Source of the DNA: Gordonia terrae
Lineage (GTDB): Bacteria > Actinomycetota > Actinomycetes > Mycobacteriales > Mycobacteriaceae
DNA: 64,000 nucleotides
Assembly (NCBI RefSeq): GCF_001698225.1
Contig: NZ_CP016594.1
Coordinates: forward strand, 2,666,001 to 2,730,000
Direction of reading: 5' to 3'
Position numbers and translations under genes: made by a program. Within the stretch, counting starts at the first letter, position 1; every line of letters starts with the position of its first letter. Below are positions 23,974 to 33,530 of the stretch, piece after piece. A model generated the notes under the pieces. That model made no database searches. It was not told the DNA's origin and worked only from the letters and a program-made list of their open reading frames with translations.

Positions 23974-24902
23974 CGGGCGGCAACTCCTTCGGCGTCGTCT
24001 GCGAACTCGACCTCGGGCACTCCCTTGAGTGCCTCGACATACACCTCGTCGGTGTCGAGTCGTCGTAATTCTTCGGCGATACAGGCGGGCAGTTCGCGTC
24101 GGCCCATCGCCACGCGTCCGTCGGGTTTGCCCGGCATCGAGAGCACCGCGTTGTTCTCCTCGTCCACCGCGAGGATGGTCGGGCCGTCGTCACGGAGGAG
24201 CCGGATCTCGAAACTGCCGCGGCGTCGTCGCGTCGGAACCCGCAGGGTCGACCGCAACCACCCGGCGAGGAGATCCACCGACGGCGAGTTCTGCGCGCCC
24301 GTCACCTGGACCTCGGTGACCGGGGTGTGCGGCGGACGGTCGAATGCGGAGGCGAGGATCGCGCGCCAGTGTGTGACGTGAGTCCAGGCGAGGTCGGTGT
24401 CGCCGGGGGAGTAGGTCGCGAGCCGCTGGGCGAGTACCGCGAGCGAGTCGTCGGCCTTGCCGGCGTCGACGATGCGCCGGTGTCCGAGCTTGCCGAGTGG
24501 ATCGTCGGCGGGCCGCTCGGGCCCTTTACCGGGCCACCAGGTGACGACGGGGGTGTCGGGGAGGAGGAACGGGGTCACGACACTGTCCGGGTGGTCGGCG
24601 AGCTCACCCTGAAGCGACAGCACCACCACCTCGGAGGCGCCGGCGTCCCCGCCCACGCGGATCTGCGCATCGAGCCGAGAGTCACCCTCGCGCACACCGC
24701 GATACACGACGATCACGCGGCTCGGATGTTCGCGGCTGGCGCCCACCGCGGCCTCGATGGCACCTTCCATCGGTTCGCCGAGTTCGACGCACACGACCAG
24801 GGTGAGCACGCGCCCGAGGCTCAGTGCGCCACCCGCGGCGCGCACCTCGATGATCTTCTTCGCGACTTTTCCGGTCGACGTGTCGGGCAGTTCGACGATC
24901 AT
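23970..24902 (-). CDS. opcA: Glucose-6-phosphate dehydrogenase assembly protein OpcA
   Basis: 310 residues. OpcA binds G6PDH and tunes its assembly and activity; it is redox-linked in cyanobacteria and a stable partner in corynebacteria. The sequence begins MIVELPDTSTGKVAKKIIEVR and carries PVVTWWPGKGP and VTEVQVTGAQNSPSVDLLAGWL, typical of the actinobacterial family. It lies 49 bases after zwf and overlaps pgl, as in M. tuberculosis. Confidence 0.95.
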   Translation of the reverse strand: MIVELPDTSTGKVAKKIIEVRAAGGALSLGRVLTLVVCVELGEPMEGAIEAAVGASREHPSRVIVVYRGVREGDSRLDAQIRVGGDAGASEVVVLSLQGELADHPDSVVTPFLLPDTPVVTWWPGKGPERPADDPLGKLGHRRIVDAGKADDSLAVLAQRLATYSPGDTDLAWTHVTHWRAILASAFDRPPHTPVTEVQVTGAQNSPSVDLLAGWLRSTLRVPTRRRRGSFEIRLLRDDGPTILAVDEENNAVLSMPGKPDGRVAMGRRELPACIAEELRRLDTDEVYVEALKGVPEVEFADDAEGVAAR

Positions 24903-24951
24903 CGGGAGGCCTCCTGAACGGAACGGTCGGTGAGGGCGTGTGGACTTCTCG

Positions 24952-26505
24952 TCACGGTCGGCGCCACGCGCGACCGGTCCGGGCCATCATCTCCTCGGCC
25001 GAACGCGGACCCCACGTCCCGGACTCGTAGGTGTCGGGCGACCCCGACGCGGCCCAGTGTTCGAGCACCGGATCGAGGATGCGCCAGGACAACTCGACCT
25101 CTTCGTTCACGGGGAACAGCGAGGGTTCACCCAGCAGGACGTCGAGGATGAGCCGCTCGTAGGCCTCCGGGGACGCCTCGGTGAAGGCGGTGCCGTAGCT
25201 GAAGTCCATGTTGACGTCCCGGACCTCCATGCTCGACCCGGGGACCTTGGAGCCGAAGCGAAGGGTGATGCCCTCATCCGGCTGGACCCGGATCACCAGC
25301 GCGTTCTGACTGAGCTCCTCGGTCATGGTCTGGTCGAACGGCAGGTGCGGCGCGCGTTTGAAGACGAGCGCGATCTCGGTGACCCGCCGCCCCAGCCGTT
25401 TGCCGGTGCGCAGGTAGAACGGCACGCCCGCCCAGCGGCGGGAGTCGACTTCCAGGGCGATGGCGGCGAAGGTCTCGGTGGTCGAGTCCTTCGCGAAACC
25501 CTCCTCCTCCTTGAGGCCCGGCACCTTCTCGCTGCCCTGCCAACCGGGGCCGTACTGGCCGCGGGCGGTGTTCTCGTCGATCGGCATGGCGTTGCGTGTC
25601 GCGGCGAGAACCTTGATCTTCTCGGCCTGTAACTGCTTGGGCTCGAAGGAGATCGGCTCCTCCATCGCGATCAGGGCCATGAGCTGGAGCAGGTGGTTCT
25701 GGATGACGTCGCGGGCCGCGCCGATGCCGTCGTAGTAACCGGCCCGACCGCCGAGGCCGATGTCCTCGGCCATGGTGATCTGGACGTGGTCGATGTAGTG
25801 CGAACTCCACAGCGGGTCGAACAGCTGATTGGCGAACCGCAGGGCCAGGATGTTCTGGACGGTCTCCTTGCCCAGGTAGTGGTCGATCCGGAACACCGAC
25901 GACTCCGGGAAGACGTTGTTGACGATCGCGTTCAGCTCGCGGGCGGACTCGAGGTCGTGACCGAAGGGCTTCTCGATCACCACCCGCCGCCAGCTGTCGC
26001 CGGTGGGGGCGGCGAGCCCGCTGCGCTCGAGTTGCTCGCAGACCTCGGGGAACGCCTTGGGCGGGATCGACAGGTAGAACGCATGATTGCCGTCGGTCCC
26101 GCGTTCGGCGTCGAGTGACTTGAGCGTGTCGCGCAGCCTGTCGAAGGCGGCGTCGTCGTCGAAAGCGCCTTGCACGAACCGGAATCCCTCGGCGAGCCGC
26201 TCCCACACCTCTTCGCGGAATCCGGTTCGCGCGTGGTCGCGGACGGCGTCGTGGACGACGGCGCTGAAGTCCTCGTCGGTCCAGTCGCGCCGGGCGAAAC
26301 CGACCAGGGCGAAGGACGGTGGCAGGAGGCCCCGGTTGGCGAGGTCGTAGACCGCAGGCATCAACTTCTTGCGTGCCAGATCGCCGGTGACCCCGAAGAT
26401 GACCAGGCTGCACGGTCCCGCGATGCGCGGCAGCCTTTTGTCCTGGGGGTCACGGAGCGGGTTGGTCCACGGACCGGTTCCGGTTGAGTCCTCGCCTCCC
26501 GCCAC
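24952..26505 (-). CDS. zwf: Glucose-6-phosphate 1-dehydrogenase
   Basis: 517 residues from GTG 26505. It oxidises glucose 6-phosphate to the lactone and yields NADPH, entering the oxidative pentose-phosphate path. Seen are the Rossmann motif FGVTGDLARKKL, the substrate/catalytic RIDHYLGKE, IEKPFGHDL and PFYLRTGKRL. The start is 6 bases after the tal stop, so the two are probably coupled. The next gene, opcA, encodes its assembly partner. Confidence 0.97.
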   Translation of the reverse strand: MAGGEDSTGTGPWTNPLRDPQDKRLPRIAGPCSLVIFGVTGDLARKKLMPAVYDLANRGLLPPSFALVGFARRDWTDEDFSAVVHDAVRDHARTGFREEVWERLAEGFRFVQGAFDDDAAFDRLRDTLKSLDAERGTDGNHAFYLSIPPKAFPEVCEQLERSGLAAPTGDSWRRVVIEKPFGHDLESARELNAIVNNVFPESSVFRIDHYLGKETVQNILALRFANQLFDPLWSSHYIDHVQITMAEDIGLGGRAGYYDGIGAARDVIQNHLLQLMALIAMEEPISFEPKQLQAEKIKVLAATRNAMPIDENTARGQYGPGWQGSEKVPGLKEEEGFAKDSTTETFAAIALEVDSRRWAGVPFYLRTGKRLGRRVTEIALVFKRAPHLPFDQTMTEELSQNALVIRVQPDEGITLRFGSKVPGSSMEVRDVNMDFSYGTAFTEASPEAYERLILDVLLGEPSLFPVNEEVELSWRILDPVLEHWAASGSPDTYESGTWGPRSAEEMMARTGRAWRRP

Positions 26506-26511
26506 CTGGGT

Positions 26512-27633
26512 TCAGCCCTTGTTCGCCGCGGACAGTTGTTCGGCGGTCGCGCTGAGCAGGTCGTTCCAGGCGTCTTCGAACTTGCTGACGCCCTCGTCTT
26601 CGAGAACCTTGAAGACGTCGACGACGTCGACACCGATCGCGGCGATCTTGTCGAAGATCTCCTGCGACTCCGCGGCGAGACCGATGATGGAGTCGGTGTT
26701 GACCCAGCCGTGATCGGCGAAGGCGTCCATCGTCTTGCCCGGCATCGTGTTGACCGTGTTGGGTGCGACGAGCTCGCTCACGTAGAGGGTGTCCGGGTAG
26801 TCGGGGTTCTTCACACCCGTCGACGCCCACAGGGCGCGCTGCGGCCGGGCGCCCTTGGCGAGCAGGTCGGGGAAGCGGGATTCGACCTCGAAGACCTGCT
26901 GGTAGGCCGAGTATGCGAGGCGCGCGTTGGCCAGTGCCGCCTTGCCCTTCAGCTCGACCGCCTCCGGGGTGCCGATGGCGTCGAGCCGCTTGTCGATCTC
27001 GGTGTCGACCCGCGACACGAAGAACGATGCGACCGAGTGGATGCGCGAGAGGTCATGACCGGCCTGGCCCGCGGCGTCGAGTCCGTCGAGGTAGGCCTCG
27101 ATGACCTTCTCGTAGCGCTCGACCGAGAAGATCAGCGTGACGTTCACGCTGATGCCCTCGGCGATGACCTTGCTGATCGCGGGGAGCCCGGCCTCGGTGG
27201 CCGGGATCTTGATGAGCAGGTTCGGCCGGTCGACGATCTTCCACAGTTCGACGGCCTGTGCCACCGTCGCGTCGGTGTCGTGGGCCAGGCGGGGATCGAC
27301 CTCGATCGACACGCGTCCGTCGACGCCGTCGGTCGACTCGAAGGTCGGGGCGAGGACGTCACAGGCGTTGCGCACGTCGTCGGTGGTGACCGTGCGGATG
27401 GTCGCGTCGACGTCGGCACCCCGTGCGGCCAGTTCGTTGACCTGGTCGTCGTAGGCATTGCCCTTCGACAGCGCGGCCTGGAAGATCGACGGGTTGGTGG
27501 TCACCCCGACGACCGACTTGGTCGCGATGAGGTCCGCGAGATCGCCTGAGCTGATCAGGTCCCGGGACAGGTCGTCCAGCCACACCGAGACTCCGGCGGC
27601 GGACAGTTCGGCGAGCTTCTCGTTCTGGGTCAC
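26512..27633 (-). CDS. tal: Transaldolase
   Basis: 373 residues, the longer actinobacterial form (TalB-like, class with about 370 residues). It transfers a dihydroxyacetone unit between sugar phosphates. Motifs are [13 protein letters not shown], the Schiff-base Lys in [27 protein letters not shown] and [19 protein letters not shown]. It is encoded between tkt and zwf, with a 27-base gap to tkt. Confidence 0.97.
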   Translation of the reverse strand: MTQNEKLAELSAAGVSVWLDDLSRDLISSGDLADLIATKSVVGVTTNPSIFQAALSKGNAYDDQVNELAARGADVDATIRTVTTDDVRNACDVLAPTFESTDGVDGRVSIEVDPRLAHDTDATVAQAVELWKIVDRPNLLIKIPATEAGLPAISKVIAEGISVNVTLIFSVERYEKVIEAYLDGLDAAGQAGHDLSRIHSVASFFVSRVDTEIDKRLDAIGTPEAVELKGKAALANARLAYSAYQQVFEVESRFPDLLAKGARPQRALWASTGVKNPDYPDTLYVSELVAPNTVNTMPGKTMDAFADHGWVNTDSIIGLAAESQEIFDKIAAIGVDVVDVFKVLEDEGVSKFEDAWNDLLSATAEQLSAANKG

Positions 27634-27660
27634 GATTCTCTCCTCTTGGGTTGTGGGCGC

Positions 27661-29739
27661 TCAGCCTGCGACGGCGCGCTCGGCGGCCGCGGTCACGGCC
27701 TCGGCGGTGATGCCGAACTTGGTGAACAGCACCTTGTAGTCGGCGGAGGCCCCGAAGTGCTCGATCGAGACGATCTCGCCACCGGCGCCGACGATGCGGT
27801 ACCAGGGCATGGCGATGCCGGCTTCGACCGCCACGCGCGGAACCGACGGCGGCAACACGTGGTCGCGGTAGCCCTGCGGCTGCTCGTCGAACCACTCGAC
27901 ACACGGCATCGAGACGACGCGCGCCTTGATTCCCTTCTCCGCCAGCGCCTTCTGTGCATCGACGGCCAGGTGGACCTCGGAGCCGGTGCCGATGAGCACG
28001 ACGTGGGGGTCGCCCTCGGAGTCGCTCAGGACGTATCCGCCGTTGGCGACTCCCTGCGCGGAGGTGCCCTCGAGGATCGGGATGTTCTGGCGGGTGAGCG
28101 CCAGGCCGACCGGGTGGTTGCGGCGGGTCAGCAGGTGCTGCCACGCGTAGGCGGTCTCGTTGGCATCGGCGGGACGCACGACGTCGAGATTCGGGATCGC
28201 CCGCAGCGCGGCCAGGTGCTCGATCGGCTGGTGGGTCGGGCCGTCCTCGCCCAGACCGATCGAGTCGTGGGTCCAGACGTAGATCGGGTCGATCTCCATC
28301 AGTGCCGCGAGGCGGACCGCGGGACGCATGTAGTCGGCGAACTGCAGGAAGGTGCCGCCGTAGGCGCGGGTCGGACCGTGCAGGGCGATGCCCGACAGGA
28401 TCGATCCCATCGCGTGCTCACGGACGCCGAAGTGCAGGGTGCGGCCGTACGGGTTCGCCGACCACTTCTTGGTGCTGATCGACGTCGGTCCGAACGACGG
28501 CTCGCCGTCCATGGTGGTGTTGTTCGAGCCGGCGAGGTCGGCCGAGCCGCCCCACAGCTCGGGCAGCACGGGCGCGAGGGCGCCGAGGACCTTGCCCGAC
28601 GCGCTGCGGGTCGCGACGTCCTTGTCGCCCACGTTCCAGCTGGGCAGCACATCGGTCCAACCCTCGGGCAGTTCGTGGGCGGTGAGCCGGTCGAACAGCT
28701 TCTTCGCGTCGGGGTTCTTCTCCGCCCAGGCGTCGAACGACGACGTCCACGCCGTGCGCTCCTCCGCGCCGCGGTCGACCAGCTTGCGGGTGTGGCCGAT
28801 CACCTCGTCGGTGACCTCGAAGTTCTTCTCCGGGTCGAACCCGAGGACCTTCTTCGTCGCCGCGACCTCGTCTTCACCGAGGGCCGCGCCGTGCGCCATG
28901 CCGGTGTTCATCATGTTCGGCGCGGGGTAGCCGATGATCGTGCGCAGACAGATGATCGACGGCCGGTCGATGACCTCCTGGGCTGCCTTGATCGCCGCCT
29001 CGATGGCGACGACGTCCTCGCCGCCCTCCACGGTCTGCACATGCCACCCGTAGGCCTCGTAGCGCTTGGCGACATCTTCCGAGAGGGCGATGTCGGTGTC
29101 GTCCTCGATCGAGATCTGGTTCTGGTCGTAGAACACGATCAGGTTGCCGAGCTGCTGGGTGCCCGCCAGCGAGCTGGCCTCCGACGTCACGCCTTCTTCG
29201 ATGTCGCCGTCCGAGGCGATGACATAGATGTAGTGGTCGAACGGGCTCTTGCCGGGCGCGGCGTCGGGGTCGAAGAGGCCGCGTTCGCGACGGGCGGCCA
29301 TCGCCATACCCACCGACGAGGCCAGACCCTGACCCAGCGGTCCGGTGGTGATCTCGACGCCCCGCGTATGGCGGAACTCGGGGTGACCGGGTGTGAGGGA
29401 GTCCCAGGTCCGCAGCGCCTCGATGTCGGAGAGCTCGAGCCCGAACCCACCGAGATAGAGCTGGATGTAGAGCGTGAGGCTCGAATGTCCACATGAGAGC
29501 ACGAAGCGGTCGCGGCCGGCCCAGTCGGTGTCGGTCGGGTCGTGACGCATCACCCGCTGGAACAAGGTGTAGGCGAGCGGCGCGAGGCTCATCGCGGTGC
29601 CGGGGTGGCCGCTTCCGCACTTCTGCACTGCGTCGGCCGCCAGGATCCGGGCGGTGTCGACGGCGCGGGTGTCGAGGTCGGTCCAGTCGTCCGGGTGACG
29701 GGGGGTGGTCAATGCGCGGATCTCGTCTGTGTCGGCCAC
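27661..29739 (-). CDS. tkt: Transketolase
   Basis: 692 residues if translation starts at GTG 29739 (ADTDEIRAL follows), with AGGAGA about 12 bases upstream. The open frame continues further but through repeat-like, non-conserved sequence. The thiamine-diphosphate enzyme moves two-carbon units between ketoses and aldoses. It has SGHPGTAMSLAP, the ThDP motif SDGDIEEGVTSEA, FGVREHAMG with the catalytic Glu, and THDSIGLGEDGPTHQP. It is first gene of the pentose-phosphate operon. Its upstream region holds an unusual repeat array. Confidence 0.96.
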   Translation of the reverse strand: MADTDEIRALTTPRHPDDWTDLDTRAVDTARILAADAVQKCGSGHPGTAMSLAPLAYTLFQRVMRHDPTDTDWAGRDRFVLSCGHSSLTLYIQLYLGGFGLELSDIEALRTWDSLTPGHPEFRHTRGVEITTGPLGQGLASSVGMAMAARRERGLFDPDAAPGKSPFDHYIYVIASDGDIEEGVTSEASSLAGTQQLGNLIVFYDQNQISIEDDTDIALSEDVAKRYEAYGWHVQTVEGGEDVVAIEAAIKAAQEVIDRPSIICLRTIIGYPAPNMMNTGMAHGAALGEDEVAATKKVLGFDPEKNFEVTDEVIGHTRKLVDRGAEERTAWTSSFDAWAEKNPDAKKLFDRLTAHELPEGWTDVLPSWNVGDKDVATRSASGKVLGALAPVLPELWGGSADLAGSNNTTMDGEPSFGPTSISTKKWSANPYGRTLHFGVREHAMGSILSGIALHGPTRAYGGTFLQFADYMRPAVRLAALMEIDPIYVWTHDSIGLGEDGPTHQPIEHLAALRAIPNLDVVRPADANETAYAWQHLLTRRNHPVGLALTRQNIPILEGTSAQGVANGGYVLSDSEGDPHVVLIGTGSEVHLAVDAQKALAEKGIKARVVSMPCVEWFDEQPQGYRDHVLPPSVPRVAVEAGIAMPWYRIVGAGGEIVSIEHFGASADYKVLFTKFGITAEAVTAAAERAVAG

Positions 29740-30059
29740 GATGCTGATTGTCTCCTGTGCCTGCTCGGTGCGATTCGTACTCGGTCCGTCTTGTACTGGG
29801 TGATCGGTACTCGGGGCGATGGGTACTGGGCCATCCGTATTCGGGCAACCGACGATCGTCGGCGCGTACGAGTCCAGAGTAATCGGCGCGGGGGACACGC
29901 TGCGCGGCGACCGATGGTTACCGGCGAGTTCGGGTGTCGTCGCCGGTCGTGGGCCCGCTCGCGTCGTCGCCCCGCCTCGATTCACGGTTCGCAAAGGCAA
30001 ACGTCTACCATGCTCTGTAGTAGCCCGCGGGCGTCTGTGCGGGCGGACGAGGAGTGTTC
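29740..30059. other. Divergent intergenic region between tkt and ctaB
   Basis: About 320 bases without a convincing gene. It holds the 5-copy repeat array at 29777-29844 on the tkt side. On the ctaB side, GACGAGGAG at 30046-30054 serves as ribosome binding site. TACCAT at 30006-30011 is a possible -10 for ctaB. The middle part is somewhat richer in A and T than its surroundings. Confidence 0.5.
29777..29844. repeat. Array of five GTACTSGG-type repeats upstream of tkt
   Basis: GTACTCGG at 29777, GTACTGGG at 29793, GTACTCGG at 29807, GTACTGGG at 29823 and GTATTCGG at 29837 alternate with spacings of 16, 14, 16 and 14 bases. The array is thus a 30-base unit made of two half units. It lies 38 to 105 bases upstream of the tkt start, where a multi-site operator would be expected. 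Confidence 0.6.
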
Positions 30060-31073
30060 GTGAGGATAGGGGAGCGTGTGAGCGGGGACAGTTCCGCCGC
30101 ATCTCACTCGACCGACACCGCATCGAATCCGCAGGTATCGACCGATGAGGTCGCGCCGGCCGATCAGTCGTGGGCCGGGCGCGTGCGTGCGACGGTGCTC
30201 GCCTACATCGCACTGACCAAGCCGCGTGTCATCGAGTTGCTTCTCGTCGCGACGATCCCGGTCATGCTGCAGGCCGACCGGGGCCACGTCGACATCGCGG
30301 TCATCGCTTTCACGCTGATCGGCGGCTGGCTCGGAGCCGGGAGTGCCAACACACTCAACATGGTTGCCGACGCGGACATCGACAAGAAGATGAAGCGCAC
30401 CGCCCGGCGTCCGCTGGCACGCCGTGCCGTCGCGACCCGCAGCGCCCTCATCTTCGGACTCCTCCTGTGGGCGGCGTCGTTCGCGGTGCTGTACTTCGCC
30501 GCCAATCTGCTCTCGGCGCTGCTCGTCTCGGCGACGATCCTCTTCTACGTCGGCGTCTACACGCTCATCCTCAAGCGCCGCACCTGGCAGAACGTGGTCT
30601 GGGGCGGTGCCGCCGGATGCATGCCGACCCTGGTCGGCTGGGCCGCGGTCACCGGCTCGCTGAGCTGGCAGCCGATCGTGCTCTTCGCCGTCATCTTCTT
30701 CTGGACGCCGCCGCACACCTGGGCGCTCGCGATGCGTTACAAGGAGGACTACAAGGCGGCCGGCGTGCCGATGCTCCCGGTCATCGCGACCGAGGAACGC
30801 GTCACCCGGCAGATGCTGATCTACACGTGGCTCACCGTGGTGAGCTCGCTCCTGCTCATCCCGGCGACCAGCTGGATCTACACCGTGATCGCCCTGGCTG
30901 CCGGTGGCTGGTTCCTGGAGCGCGTGCACAAGCTCTACCGCGACACCAAGCGTGGTGCCGAGGTCGCTCCGCTGAAGGTGTTCCTGCAGTCCAACGAGTA
31001 TCTCGCCATCGTGTTCTGCGGACTCGCGATCGACGCGGTCGTCGGACTGCAGACCATCTCGTCGTACTTCTGA
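30060..31073 (+). CDS. ctaB: Protoheme IX farnesyltransferase (heme O synthase)
   Basis: 337 residues from GTG 30060, with AGGAG 5 bases upstream; a GTG at 30078 is an alternative. It attaches a farnesyl group to heme B, giving heme O for the aa3 oxidase. It is an integral membrane prenyltransferase of the UbiA superfamily with about eight or nine hydrophobic segments. Both Asp motifs are visible: [20 protein letters not shown] and, in the second half, [25 protein letters not shown] and [16 protein letters not shown] are also typical. The partner enzyme ctaA lies at 32487-33530. Confidence 0.97.
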   Translation: MRIGERVSGDSSAASHSTDTASNPQVSTDEVAPADQSWAGRVRATVLAYIALTKPRVIELLLVATIPVMLQADRGHVDIAVIAFTLIGGWLGAGSANTLNMVADADIDKKMKRTARRPLARRAVATRSALIFGLLLWAASFAVLYFAANLLSALLVSATILFYVGVYTLILKRRTWQNVVWGGAAGCMPTLVGWAAVTGSLSWQPIVLFAVIFFWTPPHTWALAMRYKEDYKAAGVPMLPVIATEERVTRQMLIYTWLTVVSSLLLIPATSWIYTVIALAAGGWFLERVHKLYRDTKRGAEVAPLKVFLQSNEYLAIVFCGLAIDAVVGLQTISSYF

Positions 31074-31080
31074 GACCGGC

Positions 31081-32055
31081 TCACACCCCGGCCGGCAGCA
31101 GCACCGTGGTGCCTGTCGTGACGCGAGCCTCCAGGTCGGCGTGCGCGACCGCCGCGTCGGCCAGTCGGTACCGCTGACCGACGCGCACCTCCACGCCGCC
31201 GTCGACGATCGCCTCGAAGTACTCACCGGCTCGCCAGTCGAGTTCCTCGGCCGTGTCGGTGAAGTGGGCCAGCGTCGGCCGGGTCACCGACAGTGATCCC
31301 GCCGGGTTGAGCCGCTGGAGATCGAACGGGGGCACCGGACCGCTTGCCGCCCCGAACAACACGACGATCCCCCGGATCGCCGTCGACGCCAACGACTGCT
31401 CGAAGGTGTCGGCGCCGACACCGTCGTAGACCACCGGCACGCCGCGCCCGTCGGTCAGTTCACGCACCCGGGAGCTGAGGTTGTCGCCGTAGCGCAGGAC
31501 GTGGTCGGCGCCCGCCGCCCGGGAGAGTTCCTCCTTCTCGTCGGACGACACCGTCGTGATGACCGTCAGTCCGCGACGCTTGGCGAGCTGGGTGAGGATC
31601 AGTCCGACACCGCCGCCACCGGCGTGCACGAGAATCGGATCGCCGGCCTGTGGACGAGCACTCCCGTCCAGGAGGTAGTGCGCGGTGAGGCCGCGCAGCA
31701 GCGACGAGCCGGCCACCGCGTCGTCGACCGCGTCGGGCACCCGCACTGCCTTCGACGCCGGGACCGCGACGAGCTCGGCATAGGAACCGGGCGCCGCGCA
31801 CCACGCCACGCGTTGCCCCTCCTGCAGCGAGGTCACCTCCGAGCCGGTCGCGACGACGACGCCGGCACCCTCGGTGCCGGGAATGTAGGGCGGCGTCGAG
31901 GGATACAGGCCGCGGCGCAGATACGTGTCGATGAAGTTGACGCCCACCGCGGCGGTCCGGACGATCACCTCGTCGGGAGCGGGGATGGGGTCGTCGATGC
32001 TGCCGAAGGTCAGGACGTCGGGTCCGCCGTGGCGGGTCACCTGGATAGCTCGCAC
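31081..32055 (-). CDS. qor: Zinc-free quinone oxidoreductase (medium-chain dehydrogenase family)
   Basis: 324 residues from GTG 32055. It is a NADPH-dependent quinone/alkenal reductase of the MDR superfamily. The N-terminal GroES-like part contains GVNFIDTYLRRGLYP and PYIPGTEGAGVV. The Rossmann part contains LVHAGGGGVGLILTQLAKRRG and the YDGVGADTF strand. Zinc-ligand Cys residues are absent, as expected for QOR. The position beside ctaB matches Rv1454c. It meets ctaB tail-to-tail with a 7-base gap. Confidence 0.93.
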   Translation of the reverse strand: MRAIQVTRHGGPDVLTFGSIDDPIPAPDEVIVRTAAVGVNFIDTYLRRGLYPSTPPYIPGTEGAGVVVATGSEVTSLQEGQRVAWCAAPGSYAELVAVPASKAVRVPDAVDDAVAGSSLLRGLTAHYLLDGSARPQAGDPILVHAGGGGVGLILTQLAKRRGLTVITTVSSDEKEELSRAAGADHVLRYGDNLSSRVRELTDGRGVPVVYDGVGADTFEQSLASTAIRGIVVLFGAASGPVPPFDLQRLNPAGSLSVTRPTLAHFTDTAEELDWRAGEYFEAIVDGGVEVRVGQRYRLADAAVAHADLEARVTTGTTVLLPAGV

Positions 32056-32086
32056 GACACCGTTCTACACGCCGAAATCGTCCCGG

Positions 32087-32092
32087 TATGCT
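32087..32092 (+). promoter_or_regulatory. -10 element TATGCT, leaderless promoter
   Basis: TATGCT ends 7 bases before ATG 32100. The earlier in-frame ATG at 32088 lies inside this box, so 32100 is the better start. Confidence 0.5.
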
Positions 32093-32099
32093 GACCCCC

Positions 32100-32474
32100 A
32101 TGACGAACACCACCGCCGACGAGAACTCGAGCACGCAGCAGAAGGTCGAGGCACCCACCGAGGTCGTCGCCTCGGTACGCAAGTTCGTCGCACGCGAGGG
32201 TGGGAGCGCGAAGGTCGTCCTCCAGGCGATCGGCGACGCCGGTGTGCGTATCACGCTGGTCGGCGACGCGAACGGCATCCTCGGTGACCGGGTCGTTCCC
32301 GACCTCGCCACGGCGCAGGCAGTGGTCGACGCGGTCGACGGTCTCGAGATCGCCGAATGGGATCGTGACCTCACGTCGGAGACGACGGTGTCGACGTCGC
32401 ACTACCGCAAGATGGCCGGTTGGGTCGCGCGGCAGAAGCGGTTCCCGCGCGCACGCAACCGCGCCATTCTCTGA
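32100..32474 (+). CDS. Conserved hypothetical protein (Rv1455-like)
   Basis: 124 residues from the leaderless-type ATG 32100. No signal peptide, membrane segment or known motif is seen. The middle reads as a compact alpha/beta domain (VVLQAIGDAGVRITLVGDANGILGDRVV). The C-terminus is basic (GWVARQKRFPRARNRAIL), so nucleic-acid or membrane contact is possible. It stands between qor and ctaA as Rv1455 does in M. tuberculosis. Function unknown. Confidence 0.82.
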   Translation: MTNTTADENSSTQQKVEAPTEVVASVRKFVAREGGSAKVVLQAIGDAGVRITLVGDANGILGDRVVPDLATAQAVVDAVDGLEIAEWDRDLTSETTVSTSHYRKMAGWVARQKRFPRARNRAIL

Positions 32475-32486
32475 GGTCGGCGTCGA

Positions 32487-33530
32487 TCAGGCAGACTCGC
32501 GCAGCGGGTCTGCATTTTTCGTGCCCGTGTCTCGCGCGACCAGGAGCTGCCAGGTGGCTCCGATGAGCAGGACCGCGCTGCCGAACATGTGCGCGATGAC
32601 GAGCGCGATCGGCAGGTCGGTGGCGAACTGGACGAACCCGATCAGACCCTGCAACAGCAGCAGCAGCATGAACACCACGGCCGACCGCTGCTGCGGACGC
32701 GCGAAGACGCGCGCGTAGACGAGGGCGGCGATCGCCAGCCCGACGAGAGCGAAGACGGCGTCAGCGTGCAACTGCGTCGCATTGCCCGGGTCCAGACCGT
32801 TGCGCGGGGCGTCGGCGTCGCCGGCGTGGGGGCCGGAGCCGGTCACCACCGTGCCGAGGTAGATCGCCGCCCAGGTGACGACGTACACGAGCCAGGCGAG
32901 ATAGATGCCGAGCCGGCGGGTCGCGGTCGGCGGGGCGTCGGGGTCGGGCGAGTCCGGCGCGGCGGGAGTCGGGTAGGGGCGCATCCGGAAGACCAGGACG
33001 GTGGACGCGGACACCAAGGCCATGGACAGCAGGAAGTGCAGCGCGACGACCCACGGGTTGAGCTGCGTGAGCACCGTGATGCCGCCGATGACACCCTGGA
33101 AGGGGATGCCGAGCGCGATCAGCGTGACCAGCCACTTGTCGCGTCGTGCGGACCCGGCGAGGCGCAGGACCGCCACCCAGGTCGCGATCGCGATGACGAC
33201 CAACACGAAGGTGAGGAGGCGGTTGCCGAACTCGATCGCGCCGTGCAGACCCAGTTCACCGTGCGGCACGAACGACTCGTCGGTGCACCGTGGCCAGGTT
33301 GGACAACCCAGTCCCGAGCCGGTGAGGCGTACGGCGCCGCCGGTTGCGACGATGCCCACGTTCGAGATCAGCAGCGCGATGGCCCAACGGTGTACGAATC
33401 GGGCTGTCGGCCGGCCGAAGCCGGGGACGAACCGCCACGGACCGGTCAGCTGGCGCGGTGCGTCGTCGGCGGACGTGGGTCGCGCGCCGGACCGGGACCC
33501 GGCCGGTGCGTTCGAAGTATCGGATGTCAT
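32487..33530 (-). CDS. ctaA: Heme A synthase
   Basis: 347 residues from ATG 33530, which overlaps the permease stop (ATGA). It oxidises the C8 methyl of heme O to a formyl group, giving heme A. It has about eight membrane segments in two similar four-helix halves. Conserved blocks are GGAVRLTGSGLGCPTWPRC (the extracytoplasmic Cys pair and Glu/His region follow), HGAIEFGNRLLT, NPWVVALHFLLSM and LHADAVFALVGLA. The N-terminus has about 35 extra polar residues compared with short homologs. It is last in a reverse-strand unit with an ABC transporter. Confidence 0.95.
   Translation of the reverse strand: MTSDTSNAPAGSRSGARPTSADDAPRQLTGPWRFVPGFGRPTARFVHRWAIALLISNVGIVATGGAVRLTGSGLGCPTWPRCTDESFVPHGELGLHGAIEFGNRLLTFVLVVIAIATWVAVLRLAGSARRDKWLVTLIALGIPFQGVIGGITVLTQLNPWVVALHFLLSMALVSASTVLVFRMRPYPTPAAPDSPDPDAPPTATRRLGIYLAWLVYVVTWAAIYLGTVVTGSGPHAGDADAPRNGLDPGNATQLHADAVFALVGLAIAALVYARVFARPQQRSAVVFMLLLLLQGLIGFVQFATDLPIALVIAHMFGSAVLLIGATWQLLVARDTGTKNADPLRESA

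Noticed and set aside
27646..29496. 616-codon forward frame opposite tkt
   Set aside because: Antisense shadow of a clear transketolase gene.
29740..30213. N-terminal extension of transketolase through the repeat array
   Set aside because: The frame is open, but the extra 158 residues are low-complexity and derive from the DNA repeats; the transketolase core starts at GTG 29739 with a ribosome binding site.
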